DNA from: Polyporus tsugae
Taxonomy: Eukaryota; Basidiomycota; Agaricomycetes; Polyporales; Polyporaceae
Assembly: GCA_024305745.1 (NCBI GenBank)
Contig: JAHRBS010000013.1
Span: 620,001-684,000 of the forward strand
DNA length: 64,000 bases
Direction of reading: 5' to 3'
Each line of letters begins with the position of its first letter. Positions within the stretch are counted from its first letter, which is position 1. This document shows positions 10,801 through 23,500 of the stretch, piece by piece. A program made the position numbers and the translations under genes. The notes beneath the pieces are model-generated. The model did not search any database and had not been told where the DNA came from. It saw nothing but the letters and a program-made list of their open reading frames with translations.

Positions 10801-12289
10801 AGCGTGGAAACACCGTGGCCTCCCCCTTCGACCTAAATCGAGGTACGGGCACCGCCTCCAGTGCGTGCGCGGCAAAGGAGCCTCGCACGGAATTCGCGAA
10901 CGCAGTCAGCTCTATTGCGCGAGGACAACGTGACCGCGCAGGACCTGCGCAGCATGCAGTCTGAGGCTCAGAGTACCGAGGGAAGGACTGGAGCGTGGAC
11001 ACGATCTGTCAAGTCTATTCCGGCCGCGGGTGCGTAGGGCTGTGAGCTCGTCGCGTCGGCCGGCTATACCGTCAACGAGAATAGCTCGGTGCCCGTGCCA
11101 AGAAGTGGTCGTGGCAGGAAGTGGGTGCGTGTTCCCAGGCTGCCTCGTGTGCAAAGGCCGAGCCGAGAGGGGAAGCAAATGAAGCGGGCAGGAAGGAACG
11201 GGCTTTCAGACAGAGGGCGACCTCGCACTCTGTACCGCTAGGTGGTAACAGCTCTCTGAGGGTGGCATGACCACACTGCAGATAGTGTGCTGGCTCGCGG
11301 AGATGATTGCGGGTCGCCGTATCCGTCGATAACAGGGACCGGTGGAAAGTCGTGCACGATAAACACCATCCGCTCTTCGCGCGAAAGCAGGGAGAAATGG
11401 GCAGGCCAAGCCCGTTCGTATCTCAGCTGTTGGAGTAGCCAATCATCCAGGTAGTGTGGGTATGAGCGGGAACTAAAGTAATCGCTGCTCTGAGAAAGGA
11501 TGCTGACCCAAGAGGCGGATAACGCTCAATGAGCTTTGATCGGTCTGCGCGGCAGTCCCACCGTGTCTGCTCATGCCCAACTGTCAGGACTAGCAGGTGT
11601 GAGAAAACGCGGCGGGGCGTGCATGTAGATTGACAGCTGCAGTTTGAGACACGAGCCTAAACGTACGGATGACACCGGCAGCGCAAATGTATCAAAGGGG
11701 TTAAAAACGGAAACCGGCATCCAAGACATTTTTTCTGACACACCCGTGTGCCCAAGGACTGAACAGACCCGACAGTATTATTGACTATCTCTCCGCTCGA
11801 CATTTCGCCCTGTCGGAGCCCCGTCCACCGAATTTCAGGGCGCCCACAGAGGGCTTTCCCGACGCAGAAGAAGAATATATCTCGTCTGCGTTTGAGACGT
11901 CGTAGACAGGAACAGAGGCCAAGTTAAAAGCTTACGCGTCTCAACGGAACTCTTTATGAGGCCTTGCCGTAATACGAAGGTCATGGAAACCACGTCCGCG
12001 TGAATGAAGGCGATGCCACGCTTAAATTCGGTCATGAGAGCATTCAACTTTATACAGCTTTTTCAGATCGAACGTGGGTACCGTGACTTTCGTCCTGTAC
12101 CGGACTAGCCGAGGTCGCCATCGGTGTCGTCGCCAACGTTCTCAAGTGGCAGTGGCGCTGGAAAGGACGATGGACGTGTGCATTCACCATTGATACCAGA
12201 GGCCAAGTAGATGTCTCCCTAGATCACGCACGCTGCCAAGACCATGCCCATTGACTATTGTGGCAGCACAGAATTCTGGACCGTGGAAT
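7850..12289. other. Right half of unit 1, no confident gene
   Basis: Many open frames up to 258 aa occur on both strands, but none has coherent composition or a family resemblance, and unit 3 carries both silent and replacement changes in them. A minus-strand frame at about 9732-10395 encodes two strongly hydrophobic stretches (FQFAAAGSSVLVLCTLYYVF; SSYAFPVFLGSAIFIVGFA) and may be part of a small spliced membrane protein, but I could not assemble it. From about 10900 to 12290 I see no coding signal. Equivalent segments: 20501-24940 and 33152-37591. Confidence 0.45.
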
Positions 12290-12722
12290 ACTAACGAGAG
12301 GCTCGACCGGGGATACCGAAAAACACGGGCAATCCAATAAATATTGGACGAGTCACTGACCCCCTGTCAAACCGGTCAGCGACTGACTGATTCGACTGAC
12401 CGGTCTGACCACTCAGGTTAGCCCCTTCGTCTCGCGCACATATGATACTCAACACAACTGAATACGCAGCGCGCGCGGAGCCTCGAGCTCGCGGTCGTTG
12501 CTGAGGCCTGAGGTGTTAAACACGAGTACCACGGACACGAGTAGCCCCCTCAGGCGTGGTAAATGCAGTGTTTGCTGCATTTATAGAAACCCTTTCGAGG
12601 CAGAATCAGTCACGGAGGCGTCCCTTGCTGAGACGTGACGATTCAGACTGCCCGTCCAGTTTGACTAGGGATGGTCAGACCTAGTGATTTGACCAGTTAA
12701 TCTAACTCTGAGCGGTCTGACA
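12290..12722. other. Hairpin-rich, GGTCA/TGACC-rich segment at the unit 1/2 boundary
   Basis: A non-coding segment dense in short symmetric elements: TCCAAT/ATTGGA around AAAT (12333-12348); ACCGGTCAG (12371) with its complement CTGACCGGT (12396-12404); an ACACGAGTA pair near 12520 and 12535; a perfect 8-bp stem AAATGCAG/CTGCATTT around a 6-nt loop (12561-12582); and further GGTCAG/GTCTGAC motifs at 12673-12722. Candidate roles are a replication origin, a subterminal repeat block of a mobile element, or a protein-binding array. Equivalent segments: 24941-25373 and 37592-38024, with part at 1-106. Confidence 0.6.
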
Positions 12723-14058
12723 TTTCCTGCCAATAATGTGGAAATGTGTGCGACATGCCGGAGACAATTGCGTTGCGGTCAAAGGTACGGCAGCATTGAC
12801 AAGGCGACAAGTAATCTATCAAAGGAAGTTGCATGATTCTGACAACCCATGTATACCGAAGACCGCATATAATGAGCACATTTAAGGCATACAGACGCAC
12901 CTTAAGACTATAAGGAACAAAAATCGAGCCGTCCAGTATTTGCCTCGGTCCATGATAGAGGACTGGCCGGTTGCGCGGCTAGAACAGGTGAATGGCGAGT
13001 AGAGTTTGGCGGCGAGATAGGAAAAGTTGAATGCACGGAGCACCTCTGGTTATTATCAGAGAGGCATGGTGTGCCACAAGGGGCGGGTGAGCGGGTGTCC
13101 CGAGTAGGAGGGGGCGTAGTGAGAGAGGTCGAAGGCTTCGGGAGGTGGTCGCAGTCCACCGGGAGCGGTCGTGAGAAGCGAGGGGTGGGAACCGTGCGAG
13201 ATAGGACGGCGTCAGGATTTGTCAAGGCCGAGTGAGGTCGAGGGGGTGGATTCGGAGGATCGCAATTGAGTTGGGTTCCAAGGACACCTCCCGAGACGAG
13301 ACGTATCTTGGGCGGTGAAGAGATAAATGGGAGCGTTCGCAGTGGGATAGCCGGCGAATTCTAGCATTGAGTACTATTGAGTGGCAGTTTAATATCAGTA
13401 AACCCGAGAATAGGTCGATAGAGATGTTGGCCATACGAACGCTGCCCGGCAGGATATATGCGCGCATTCGGTCATGTTGAATCTGTCGAGTAGTGAAGAC
13501 AAGCGACCAGCGTCGTTGACGACGGCAAGGAGGATGCTGGCGGTGAAAGGAAAATGGAAGGACGGACTAATGTCGGTAGAGAAGAGGACGGGGGATCAGA
13601 TCTGAGAATTCGAAGGGCGAGAGAGGGATGCTCTGTATGGATGCGGCTACCGAACGAGGCAGAAATCTCGGCAATATCCCCGATTCAACTCCGCTCAGCA
13701 GACGCCCGCCCCACGCATTCGCGGAAACCGACGCGGCCTAAGTATGACATCCACCACTGCTGCTGATCTCTGCTCTTCGGAATGGTCACGGTCCACATCC
13801 CCTGCGTTCCACTGCAGCGATTCTGTCCACGGGGGATCTCACTCCCTTCCGCCTTGGACACACGATCGACTGACTGCCTGTCTCAGGCGTCGCCAATCTC
13901 ATCCGAGCCCTCGAGCATGCAGCTCTCTGCTGCTCAACGTTCAACTCAACTCTGGTAAGCTCCGGCACCCATCACGCTCTGCCCGCCAGACACACTCACT
14001 TGCCACGCTTTTCTCGTGCAGACTCGCACCGTCCCGTCTCTGCCAAATTCCAATTGCA

Positions 14059-15255
14059 ATGTCATCGCAAGTGCCCATGCACAGCATCGCTGGGCCCGTC
14101 CGCGTCGACTCCCTTCAAATCTTACTCCACGCTTCCACGGCGCGTCTCGACGTGCCCGAGCCGCACTCCGGATCCGCACTCAACGGTCTCCGGACGCTCG
14201 GCGGTCGACATCTTCCCACCACGTCGCTCGCTCTCCTCTCAACTGGTGAGTCCCTTCCCGTCCCCTCGCTCGCATCATCGCGAATTCGCCACCAACCGCC
14301 GGCGACGTCAGCTGCAGCGCCATCTCCTTAGCGGACATGACCAGGGCCCAGACACCACTCCTCGGCGACGAAAACACTGCCCTTCATGTCGGCCGGCAGC
14401 GCCCACGGCCTTCAAGTTCCACGGCGCAACTCCTCGCCGCCGGGTCGCTTCCACCGCTTGTCCACTGACCACGCATCTCTCGCTCGTGGACTAGCACCTT
14501 CAGTGCGCAACTCCCAGCCACCGGGTCGCTTTCACCTCTACTGACCAGCAGGCGAAGCCGACAACGGGTGTCGAGGCTACTCTCGTACGCGAATGTCTTC
14601 GCATCAACGCAGAAGACGGCCTTTCTGCCATCTGGGGTACGCCGCGGGAACAACCACTTTCTCAGCCCTCGGCGAGGCGGGCTCTCAGGACCGGGTTTAT
14701 GAAATTGCCGAAGCCCGAGAACGACGTGGAGTTGCAGAACCGCGTGCTCAGCTCAAGCGACGACGCGAGGTGAGCACACCTCGCCATCCTCAGCCAGCAC
14801 AGATTCCCGGTTGCTAACCACTCATCTCAAAGGACTCGGGAACGCGTCCGCGACGTCTGCGGTCCGTTCGCTACCGAACGGAGCTGGTTCCGAAAATCGA
14901 CGGAAATGTCGATTTTCGCCCGCGCCCCAACCCCCCGGCCACCTGCTGCGGCCCCGCCGCGACCAGGTTGTCTGGAAGGTATGTCCCCACCATCCATACG
15001 GCCTCGGGCGAACCCAGATCAGCACGCAGGGCGATCGTCGAAGCCCCGTACAAAGATCTATAGCGCGCGCTGTGCGTGCTTGTCGAGTAAGTCGTCGAGT
15101 ATTCGCCTCCAGGGCGCCGGAGCACGTTCTAATGTATCATCGCCCAGTCTCTGATCACGTCCGCTTCGAACGCCGCCGGATCCGCGAAGATCCGACGAGG
15201 TTCGAAAAATCGTGTTCCGCGCGATTTCATTGCACTCGCAAAGCGCCGCCAGTGA
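14059..15255 (+). CDS. Unknown six-exon gene, 270 aa (unit 2)
   Basis: I do not recognise the product. Exons that keep one frame are 14059-14245, 14332-14459, 14549-14769, 14833-14978, 15064-15086 and 15148-15255 (813 nt, 270 aa plus stop). Most introns are canonical: GTGAGT..TTAG, GTGAGC with GCTAAC..AAAG, GTATGT..ATAG and GTAAGT with CTAAT..CCAG. The second intron (donor GTCCAC) is the weak point. The protein begins MSSQVPMHSIAG, has a Ser/Pro/Arg-rich middle, a more protein-like stretch around KLPKPENDVELQNRV, and a basic C-terminus with the motif NAAGSAKIRRGSKNR. No signal peptide or membrane helix is apparent. A related terminal exon lies about 630 bp downstream. Codon usage is not strongly biased, so a decayed or weakly expressed gene remains possible. 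Confidence 0.45.
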
Positions 15256-16419
15256 ACTCGACGCCCCGCCCTCGGGGTGGCTGCAAGAACTCTTCCAACG
15301 AAGTGCGCGATGCATGGGCAGCCTGTATGGACCGTTGTGCACCGCCGGAGTCCGGTTCTCAAAAAGCACGGGGACACGGCCGGCATGGGTGCACCCGAAC
15401 CGAGACGGGTGTACCGGCTCCCAGGCGTGTTGGAACGGTATGGCACCTGTCCGCCCTCACCGTGGGTTGCTCTCAGGGCGAGAACATCGAGGCTGGCGCC
15501 TGACGAGAGCGAGGATCGCGCCGCTATCGTTGTGCCAGGATGTGCGGCCCGGGAGAAGGACTTGTCTGCCGTCAACGACGACGACGACGACGACGACGGC
15601 AACCCATGAACAAGGTGTCGGCGCGACGGAAGGGACGCCAGACAGATCTGAATTCACTGCCGTCGCGTCAGGGCTAGCGATACTCGGGAGGATCGATCGC
15701 GTTGTCCCCACGCATAGTGAGTAAATTGCACGTAGCTCCTATCCGGCGCGTCAAAATGCGTTCTAACGCGTCGTGCAACAGTCCATGATCATTTTCGCGA
15801 CGAACGCCGCCGGCCGAGCGAAGATCCGCCGAGGTTCGAAAAATCGCGATGAGTGCGATTTCATGGCACTCGAAAGTGCTTTCGGCGAACCCGCCTCTCC
15901 GCGCCCCAAGCGGCCGGATAAACACCCCAAGCGAAGTGTTCGGTGCGTGGAAACACCATACAGACGATTGCCGCGGCCGGGAGGGCACTCTGACAATACG
16001 CCATCGGGGCACGTTGTCGGGCGACGGCGATGGGCGCGCGCCGCTGAACGATTAACCTCAGGGACAGGATAACCGCCACAGGGAATGCATCCACCGTCAT
16101 CCAACTAACGCAACGTCAACGAATCAGGCACGACGGCCGCGAATATCGCCGAAATACCGTCCGGACGGGCAGGCGACTGCGTGGGTGGAGACGTCGACGA
16201 ATGTGACGCCCGGAGAAGCGAAAACAGCTAACCCCGCGGGCGGGGAAGCAATGAAAAAAAAGGCGTAACGCATCTGCGCGTAGCAGGTGAGTGAATCCAC
16301 CCTGTCACCTCGAGGCTGACCTCCGTGCCGTATAGGAAGCTCGGCATATCGCCGTCGTGGCGTCTGTCAGGCAATTGGAGGCCATGCGGATGGATGGGGA
16401 CTAATCTCTCAAACGCCCG

Positions 16420-17066
16420 ATGAAGTCGATGCACTCATCCGTGGAGTGCTTCCGCGTCGAGGGCGCGATCGTCTTCCACGTAGACTACCATGCAGCCGAC
16501 GCGGTTAATATATTTCTTTTCGTCGCACAAGGAGAGCGCGTTACGTACCCCGCTTGGACAACCCCAGACGAGTGTGTGAAGAGATTCGGGGTCTGCATCG
16601 GCACAACGGTAAGCATGTACATCTCGCTCGAGAGCATCGGTGACGTACCTCCCCTTGCCGCCAGGCACGCGGTATCACGAAAATTCGAGGCCACCGAAAT
16701 CGTCTTGTTCGACCCGGCACGATAGTCTAAGCATTTGTTAAACCGATGGCGGTGCGCGGGGACCGCAAGCCCAGGCTGTAAGTCAGCCGCGTTCTTGCCG
16801 GCAGCAATGACTAACACACCTTTGAACCATAGCACCTCCAATCACATCCGGGGCGCGCTGGAAAGGACACCGTCAGCACCAGTCAAGGATACGCGATTCG
16901 GATCCGAGTCGAAGACGAGTGTCGGAATCAGGTGGCAAGGCACTGGCTCCAGGTCTCCGGTTTCGGACTGCGGCAAAGGAAAATCGAGCTCACCGACAAC
17001 GACCCGGACATCAAACCTGTGCCTCGGGCTGCTCTCGCAAGGTGCGCTGATTGGTTGGAGTTGTAG
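16420..17066 (+). CDS. Unknown two-exon gene, 140 aa (unit 2)
   Basis: Copy of the model at 3769: exons 16420-16608 and 16833-17066. One substitution relative to unit 1 near 16959 changes a Ser codon (AGT) to Gly (GGT) in this frame. Confidence 0.38.
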
Positions 17067-18153
17067 CTAATGCGGGGTAGGTATTGAATGAATGAAGGGG
17101 TCGATCAGGGTCTGCGGGGAACGAGGGAGATACTAGGCAGCGGATCGGAGTGTGCTGAGGAGAGGAGGAGGGATGAGGAGTGGAGAAGGCGGTGGTGAGT
17201 GAACTCGAACGGCCTCGCTCTTCCAGTTACTTATACATTTTCACGGTGGCCCGTGCACCTTCCACACGCACAGACCCTCCGTTGGTGCCCCAGAATCAGA
17301 GGACGTACGTGGCCTCAAATGCTCGGCTTCCGGACGAGGCGGACGGGACAAACACAGGGACGGAACGCCGGCACGATGATGCATGGTTATGCGCAGCGTT
17401 CTGGGCGCGCTTGTGATGGGGCGTGTTTCAGCAGCCGGTTGGCGATTAATCTTTCTCCAGCCGCCATTTGGAGCTTTGATCGGACGCTGTCTGCGGATGC
17501 GGGGGCGGCCATTGCGTTTCTGGGTAAGTTTATCAGCTATTCGGCGGCGGCGGCGGACATTGCTCTGACTGACTCGTGTTGACGCAGCTGCGATATGCAG
17601 AGGGGCTTTTCCGACCGCCGTGGCGAACCACCACCCAGAGAGTTGCGGGAGTGTTTGGAACGCAAAGGCGTGCAGACACGGCGGGGTGTGCACTTCGACT
17701 GACGTCGACAACCCGTTTTCTCTGGACCACAGAAACAGCTGGGCCTCTCGTCAAACCGCTGCAGTACTCACCGGCACTCGTATCTTCCACCTCTGCCACC
17801 CATCGTCTGCTCCCTTCGCACCAGTCGCTTCTAGTCGATACGGCGTTTCCGCCCATGGCCCGTCCATTCGCGCAGATTAATATTCAAATCATGGCTGCCA
17901 TTCTTCGATCGCTCTCGCTAAACGATGGCGGAAATCGGGCGAGGAACCATATCCATTTTCCGCGAGCAAGCCGCCGAGCGCCTTGTGCGGTGTGTAATAT
18001 TATTAACTAACGGAGCTCTCGCGCTAACTAACGAGAGCAACCGGTTCAGCGACAATACGGCCTCCCCGCCCATCGACCACCTCTCCCCTCAGCGAACGCA
18101 AACGCAAACAATCTAGACCACGCGCATCCCAAAAATCCAAGCCCGCACACAGC

Positions 18154-18710
18154 CTAGTTGTCCCACTCGGCAGGGACGTACTTGGGGGTCTTCGGACCGG
18201 TCTTGGGGTGGCGAAGAGGGAGGTTGTAGGGGTTTGTCTTGTAGCGGTACCGGCCGCGTCCGATGTCCTCACGACCGCCCGGACGCTTGCGATGCGCACA
18301 CTTCGGAGCCGGAGCGAGGTGCTTGGCATCAAGCGATGCCGCAAGCCGTTCGTCTTCCGTGATTGGGACGAACCTCAGGACACCGGTGGCCCACAGGTGC
18401 TCGAAGTGCGTGAGGATGGGAGCTCCGCCACGGATATTGCTGAGGTTTTGAAAGGGGATGTCTGGCGGCCATCCGACGAGCTTGTATCCGTGCTGGAGGA
18501 CGACGGACTCGATGTAGTCTTCGAGTGTCCAGTACATCCCGGCTTCGTCGTCTCCCGTCACCTCGCCTGCAGCGGTGGCAGCGGTAAGTTGCGGTGTCTA
18601 CAACTTGTATGCCACACAACAAATAACTGGTACTCACGCAGCTTTCCGTCCATGCTGTCCCGCAAGTGGCCTCGAACATAACCCCTCCTGTCGCCGTATC
18701 GCGGCTTCAT
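18154..18710 (-). CDS. Conserved-looking unknown protein, 161 aa (unit 2)
   Basis: Copy of 5503-6059 with exon 1 at 18638-18710 and exon 2 at 18154-18566. No differences from unit 1 are visible in the exons, so all three copies should give the same protein. Confidence 0.6.
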
Positions 18711-19349
18711 GCGAGGGACGGAGAGTTTCGACGTCGACGGTGGACATAGATCGGGGATAGAGCCAGGAGCGGAGACTAGGACTGGTGTGAAGCGCATGCC
18801 ACTGTCGCGAAGGGGGGAGTGAGGATGGGTCGCGGGACAGAGGTGCAGAACGGATGCCAATTGTTCGGGAGGTGAAATGCGCTGACCGCACTGAACTTTG
18901 GTTTCTCTAGAGCGGGCTGCGGGAGCCGATGGATGCCGCGGGCACCGGCGCACGAAACATGGAGCGGCTCTGTCGGTAAACCCTATCCGATTCTCTTCAC
19001 CCTGCTCTGGACACTCGCCGCTCTCTCTGGGTGAGGCAGCGACAGTATCGGAGCAGTAATGCATCTGTATCCTTCATAGTATCCATGTCCGAGTCGGGAA
19101 GCAGAGCCTGAGGAGCAGGGAACTGTAGAGGGTATACTATTCAAAATGTCCGTTGGACCTAGGCAGATGGCGTTTTCGCAGACTTGGAATATATCTAAGT
19201 GTTGAAACATCTTGGGATGGATAAACCGTCTGACCCCGGGCGGCTCCAAATGGAAGCGCCTCTGGTGATATTTAGGGCAGGTGGCGGCGGATGAAGCGCA
19301 GATATATATGGAATGTACCATGCCCAGCTTCCGACAAATTGCACCGCGG

Positions 19350-19432
19350 TCCGTTCGGAATTGAACCTTCAAGTTTCACAATCTACACCGCCTGCAAGGC
19401 TCCGTTGACCTGTCCCACTTGGCTACCTCGAC
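19350..19432 (-). ncRNA. tRNA-like segment (unit 2)
   Basis: Copy of 6699-6781 with both Pol III boxes intact. It carries a private A-to-G change (plus strand) at 19399, between the boxes. Confidence 0.45.
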
Positions 19433-19987
19433 CCTTGGTCTACGCCTGGCTCAATTTCTGACTCGGGTTTCGTGCATGTGGTGAGAAGCTGCAGACTGGT
19501 ACGAGTGAGAAGTAAATGGGAGAGGAATCCCTGGGCAAGCAGTAGACCGCTGCATGCCCTCGGTTTCCTCCCACACTCACTTCTTGGAACAGAAGTAAGA
19601 AAGGCAATAAATTGTGAGCAGAGCGAGAGCCCAGACTTTGAGTGAAAGGCCATGGCCCATAAGCGACATATGCAAGCGGAGAATATCCATGATCCGTGTG
19701 ATACGCCAGAGCGAGCTGTGAAGGAAGGGTAGTCAGACGTCGAGGCGGGGCCTAGACAACCTTTGATGTTTATGCTGACAGCCGTACCCTATTGTTACAA
19801 GCGGACGGAACACTCTCGCCCGGCTTTTCTCGGCTTTTCTGTGATGCGCGAGTCAAGTACAACAGCCTATATCTACACCATTCCAACCTCGCTGCTCCCC
19901 TTCCACGTTCCCCTCCCCCAATTCTAAATCTCAATCCCCCATCTGCTGAGTGATCGGCAATCGCTGCTCAACTTACCTCCCACAACC

Positions 19988-20500
19988 ATGTCCAGCCTAC
20001 GACTCGTTGAAGTAAGCCCACTTCTGTGAGTATCAGTTGTGACCGCATCCACACGTCAGTGATCGATGACTGACCTTGCATGCATAGATACTGGGCAACC
20101 TCCCAGTGAAGCAAGGCTATCAATCCAAGTTGCGGCAAAGACACCTCATGGTAAGCCCGGAGCGCTACTCCATTGATGGAAGACATTCTCACGCCGACAT
20201 CCGCAGACCAGAGTGCGATCGTCAACAACATGCGTGTTCATCAAGCCGTGGTCGAAGTGGTTGATTCACTGGGATCTGGAGCGGGAGCGCTGTTGGATAA
20301 GAGCTCACAGTGCTCTCTGCACACGTCGGGCATGCTTGAAATCGATATGGTACGTGCCTCGGACCATGTTCACCAACTTATGGGGACTCAGACATAAGTA
20401 TTTGCTTCGGATTCCGTGGATGCACGCATGTCCGAGTCGCTTTCAGGCGGCTTGGCGAGAAGACTGTGTTGGACTCTCACATGGGGTTAATCGGCGGTAA
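19988..20500 (+). CDS. Tentative three-exon unknown gene, 126 aa (unit 2)
   Basis: Copy of 7337-7849 with exons 19988-20011, 20088-20150 and 20207-20500. One substitution changes Met to Val in exon 3 relative to unit 1. Confidence 0.33.
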
Positions 20501-23500
20501 CACAAGGCGATGAGGACTCGGGGCGCATCTGGTAAGCCGACTTTCACGCAGACCTGGCGCAGTTCCTCACTAACGGCTCTTTCAGACTCTAGCTGGTGGG
20601 GAACTTGTTACACTTGGACTGTCGGGCAAAAACCAGGGAAGGTATGTACACTAGAATTGCAGCATGGCGTTGAATGTTGGGGACTGACCTTGGATGTTGC
20701 AGAACTGAGTGCAAGCACCTACCTGCCGGCAGAAGAGGATCACTCCCGGGCTCGGAAAGAAGAGCCTGCCGCTTCGACGAATACGTCGACTCCGCCTTGC
20801 GCCAAGAAGGTCAGCCTGACGAGGCGGTGTGGATGTGTTCTGAATACGCGGCGAGCGGACGAGACGAGCAAGGATCAAACATGGGCACTTGGCCGGTGCA
20901 GTACTAGTTCAGATGTTTGCGGGCTCACGCATTTGGCAGACACCCCGGCCCGGGTCGTGACATTGCCGACATGCCACGCAGCGGTGCCACTGAGTCAGCG
21001 AAGGGGAGCGTCGGCAGCGAGCATGGCAGCAATGTCGTGCTCACAAGAGCCACTGGCACTGCCGGCGGCGACAGACAGCTGATTTCGGGTACGTACCGTT
21101 GGCAAGGTCCATAAGTCTCCTCTCTCCGAGTCGTTTAGTGTCGCTGTGCACACTCCGAGGGCAGGTCCGGCGGGTGGATGTTGCGGAGAATTGAGGGAGG
21201 CCGCCAGGGTTAGGCAGGCGGGATCTGAGGCGCACATCGCACGTAGCACGGAAATCGAGTGTACGGATGAGAGAGAGAGAGAGTGGTGCAGAGCAACGAG
21301 TCGACAGCAGAAGCGACCGGCAGAGCTGCATAGACGCTCATGGGCCGGCCCCGCGTTCTCCGAGTCCTACACGCGCGAAACCGCCCGCACCAGCACCTGT
21401 ACACACCGGACTGCCCACTCCTGTATCCACAAGACTCTCTGCTCCTGTATCCACAAGAATCCCTGAGTCCAGCAATATCAACGGCGTGTTTCGTGTCTTC
21501 GTGCGTCTCCCGGTGCACAGACGCGCGGACCGCGCCACCCTGAGGCTGGGACAGTCTATGCATGGTGATGAGAATGGGAAACGGTGACGCTAGAACATAC
21601 AGACGGATACGTCGGAGCCGTGTCGTCGCCCGAGAGCCGTGCATTCAAGTTATGAGCGTCTTCATGATGTGACCGTTACCATAGTCCTGTGTGTGCACGG
21701 CGGAATCCGATGCGTGTCGGGAGAGGCACGACACACGGGGACCCAGGAACTCAACACGAGCGTGGGATGCGCCGAGTTGTGGATGCCGTAAGTTGGGTCA
21801 TCTTGGCCAGAACTCGGTGCTATCGCGATTGCGATATCACATTCATCCACAGGTACTACGCGTCGCGGTCGTCAGTACGCCGATCCGTGACAAACGGAGC
21901 TCGACCCAAGCGCGAGCGCGTCCACCCGCGTCGGGAGGCAGCATCGTGTCAAACAGGCGGTCGGAGGTCCCGGTACAGAAACGTGTTGCGTGCGCGCGCG
22001 TGCGGAGAAACTAGACGGGCGGCGGGGGCGTGCATGAGAAGACCGAGGTTTCCGCTGGCGCCGTGTGTCCTGCGAGCCTCGAGGCGGGCAGCCTGTCCCA
22101 TCGACATTCGTGCTCCAGCCAACGTCTCGCCTGGTCCCTTCCCACCGCGACTGACAGCGGAAGGCTGCTCGAAGTGGTGTATGACAAGTAGGAAGGTTCT
22201 TGGCCGTGCGCGTCGGAGCGCCGCAATGTCGACGGGAGACAGGCCGAGATGCAGATTGTACCCGAAAGTAGGGTGGAGTCGATGTGCTTCGGTGCGAGCC
22301 TCGAGGCAATCCACCGGGGGCGTCGATTGGGATGTCAGAGAAGGGGGTGCGCTCGGAGAGGCGGGGTGCATACGCAGATGGTCTAGGCAAAGCCCACGAT
22401 GAAAATTGCAGAACCCAAGAAGACAGGGAAGGCATACGACGACATCAACAGAGAATGTACGCGGTGTCCTAGCAGCGAGCGTCTGCGTGTCAACGATACA
22501 TTGATCGCCGATAGAGGGCGAGTCGACTGGTCCCAGTCCCATGTCGCACGTATCCAGGCATGTCCGTGTCCGTGAAGCACGAGACCAGTGAAGATGCAGT
22601 ACCCAGGTGGCGCGATGCTCGGGCCTCCTCGGAGAGGGCGGGTGGGTTCCCTGCGCCGCGGCAGAAAGCCCGCACATAGAGCACCCGAGCAAACCCAAGT
22701 GGATTGCGTTCGTCGTCTCCACCACACCCGCATGGACATACTGCGTCTTGCTGACCTATGGTGAGAACCCGCTGGGACATGCGGGCCGACTGCGCAGTGG
22801 GGGATGGAGGCGGAAGGGTGGAGGTAGACAGCGCATTCCCAAACGTCGCCTCGCCTCTCCGGACGGCGCAGATGGCATGGGAGGAATAAGGCGCACAGGA
22901 GGGAAGGCATAGCAGCGCGTTAAGCGAGCGTTCAGGCACCGAGGGCAGAAATTGGAAGACATAATACAGGGTACAGAGCACGAGCACAGAGCTACCGGCA
23001 GCGGCGAATTGGAAGGAAGGCGAAGCCCGCGGCGACTTGACTCGTATGCTATCTTGGGGGATGAGCCATTATTATTATCGCCCGTGGCTTAGATGGGTTG
23101 AGCAGCGAAGATTGCCAGCGAAAACCAAGCGTCCGAGATCACGGAGGAACAGCACGAAGAAAAGCGTCCTGGTTCCACAACGCCGCGTCAGAAACACAAA
23201 AACAAAACGGAGCCAAAGTCGAGAAGTCGAACGCAAACGATAGCGAGAAGGAGTGGAGCAAATCAAGCCTAGACAGAAGCTCGCTCTGTGAGTTCACAAG
23301 CCTCGACTCTGGAGACGCCGACATCGACACCGACATCGCATGCTTTCTCGAGGGAGAAGCCCGCCTCTGAAGCGCACAGGGGGATTGTCGCCCCCGCAAA
23401 CAGCAGTGTGACGTTATGCGCCACCCGAAGCCCTCGCCTACGCATAGTGCGAGCGTGGAAACACCGTGGCCTCCCCCTTCGACCTAAATCGAGGTACGGG

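Larger units (their letters stand above)
1..12616 (+). repeat. Tandem array unit 1 (12.6 kb)
   Basis: First visible copy of a head-to-tail repeat. The sequence at 1 recurs at 12617, 25268 and 37919. Unit 1 is 12616 bp against 12651 bp for units 2 and 3. The length difference comes from four indels between about 1145 and 2945: net 32 bp missing near 1145-1200, a 14-bp insertion near 1425, 11 bp missing near 2506, and two fewer GAC triplets near 2940. Elsewhere the copies differ by only scattered substitutions, so the amplification is recent or kept uniform. The window start is an arbitrary phase. The right end of the array suggests the biological unit runs from about phase 1124 round to phase 1123. 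Left extent is unknown. Confidence 0.97.

Noticed and set aside
12561..12582. Helitron 3' terminal hairpin
   Set aside because: The hairpin is perfect, but no CTRR end follows it and no Rep/helicase is encoded in the unit.
1..12616. Ribosomal DNA repeat
   Set aside because: Unit length is near that of fungal rDNA, but I find no recognisable 18S, 5.8S, 28S or 5S sequence.
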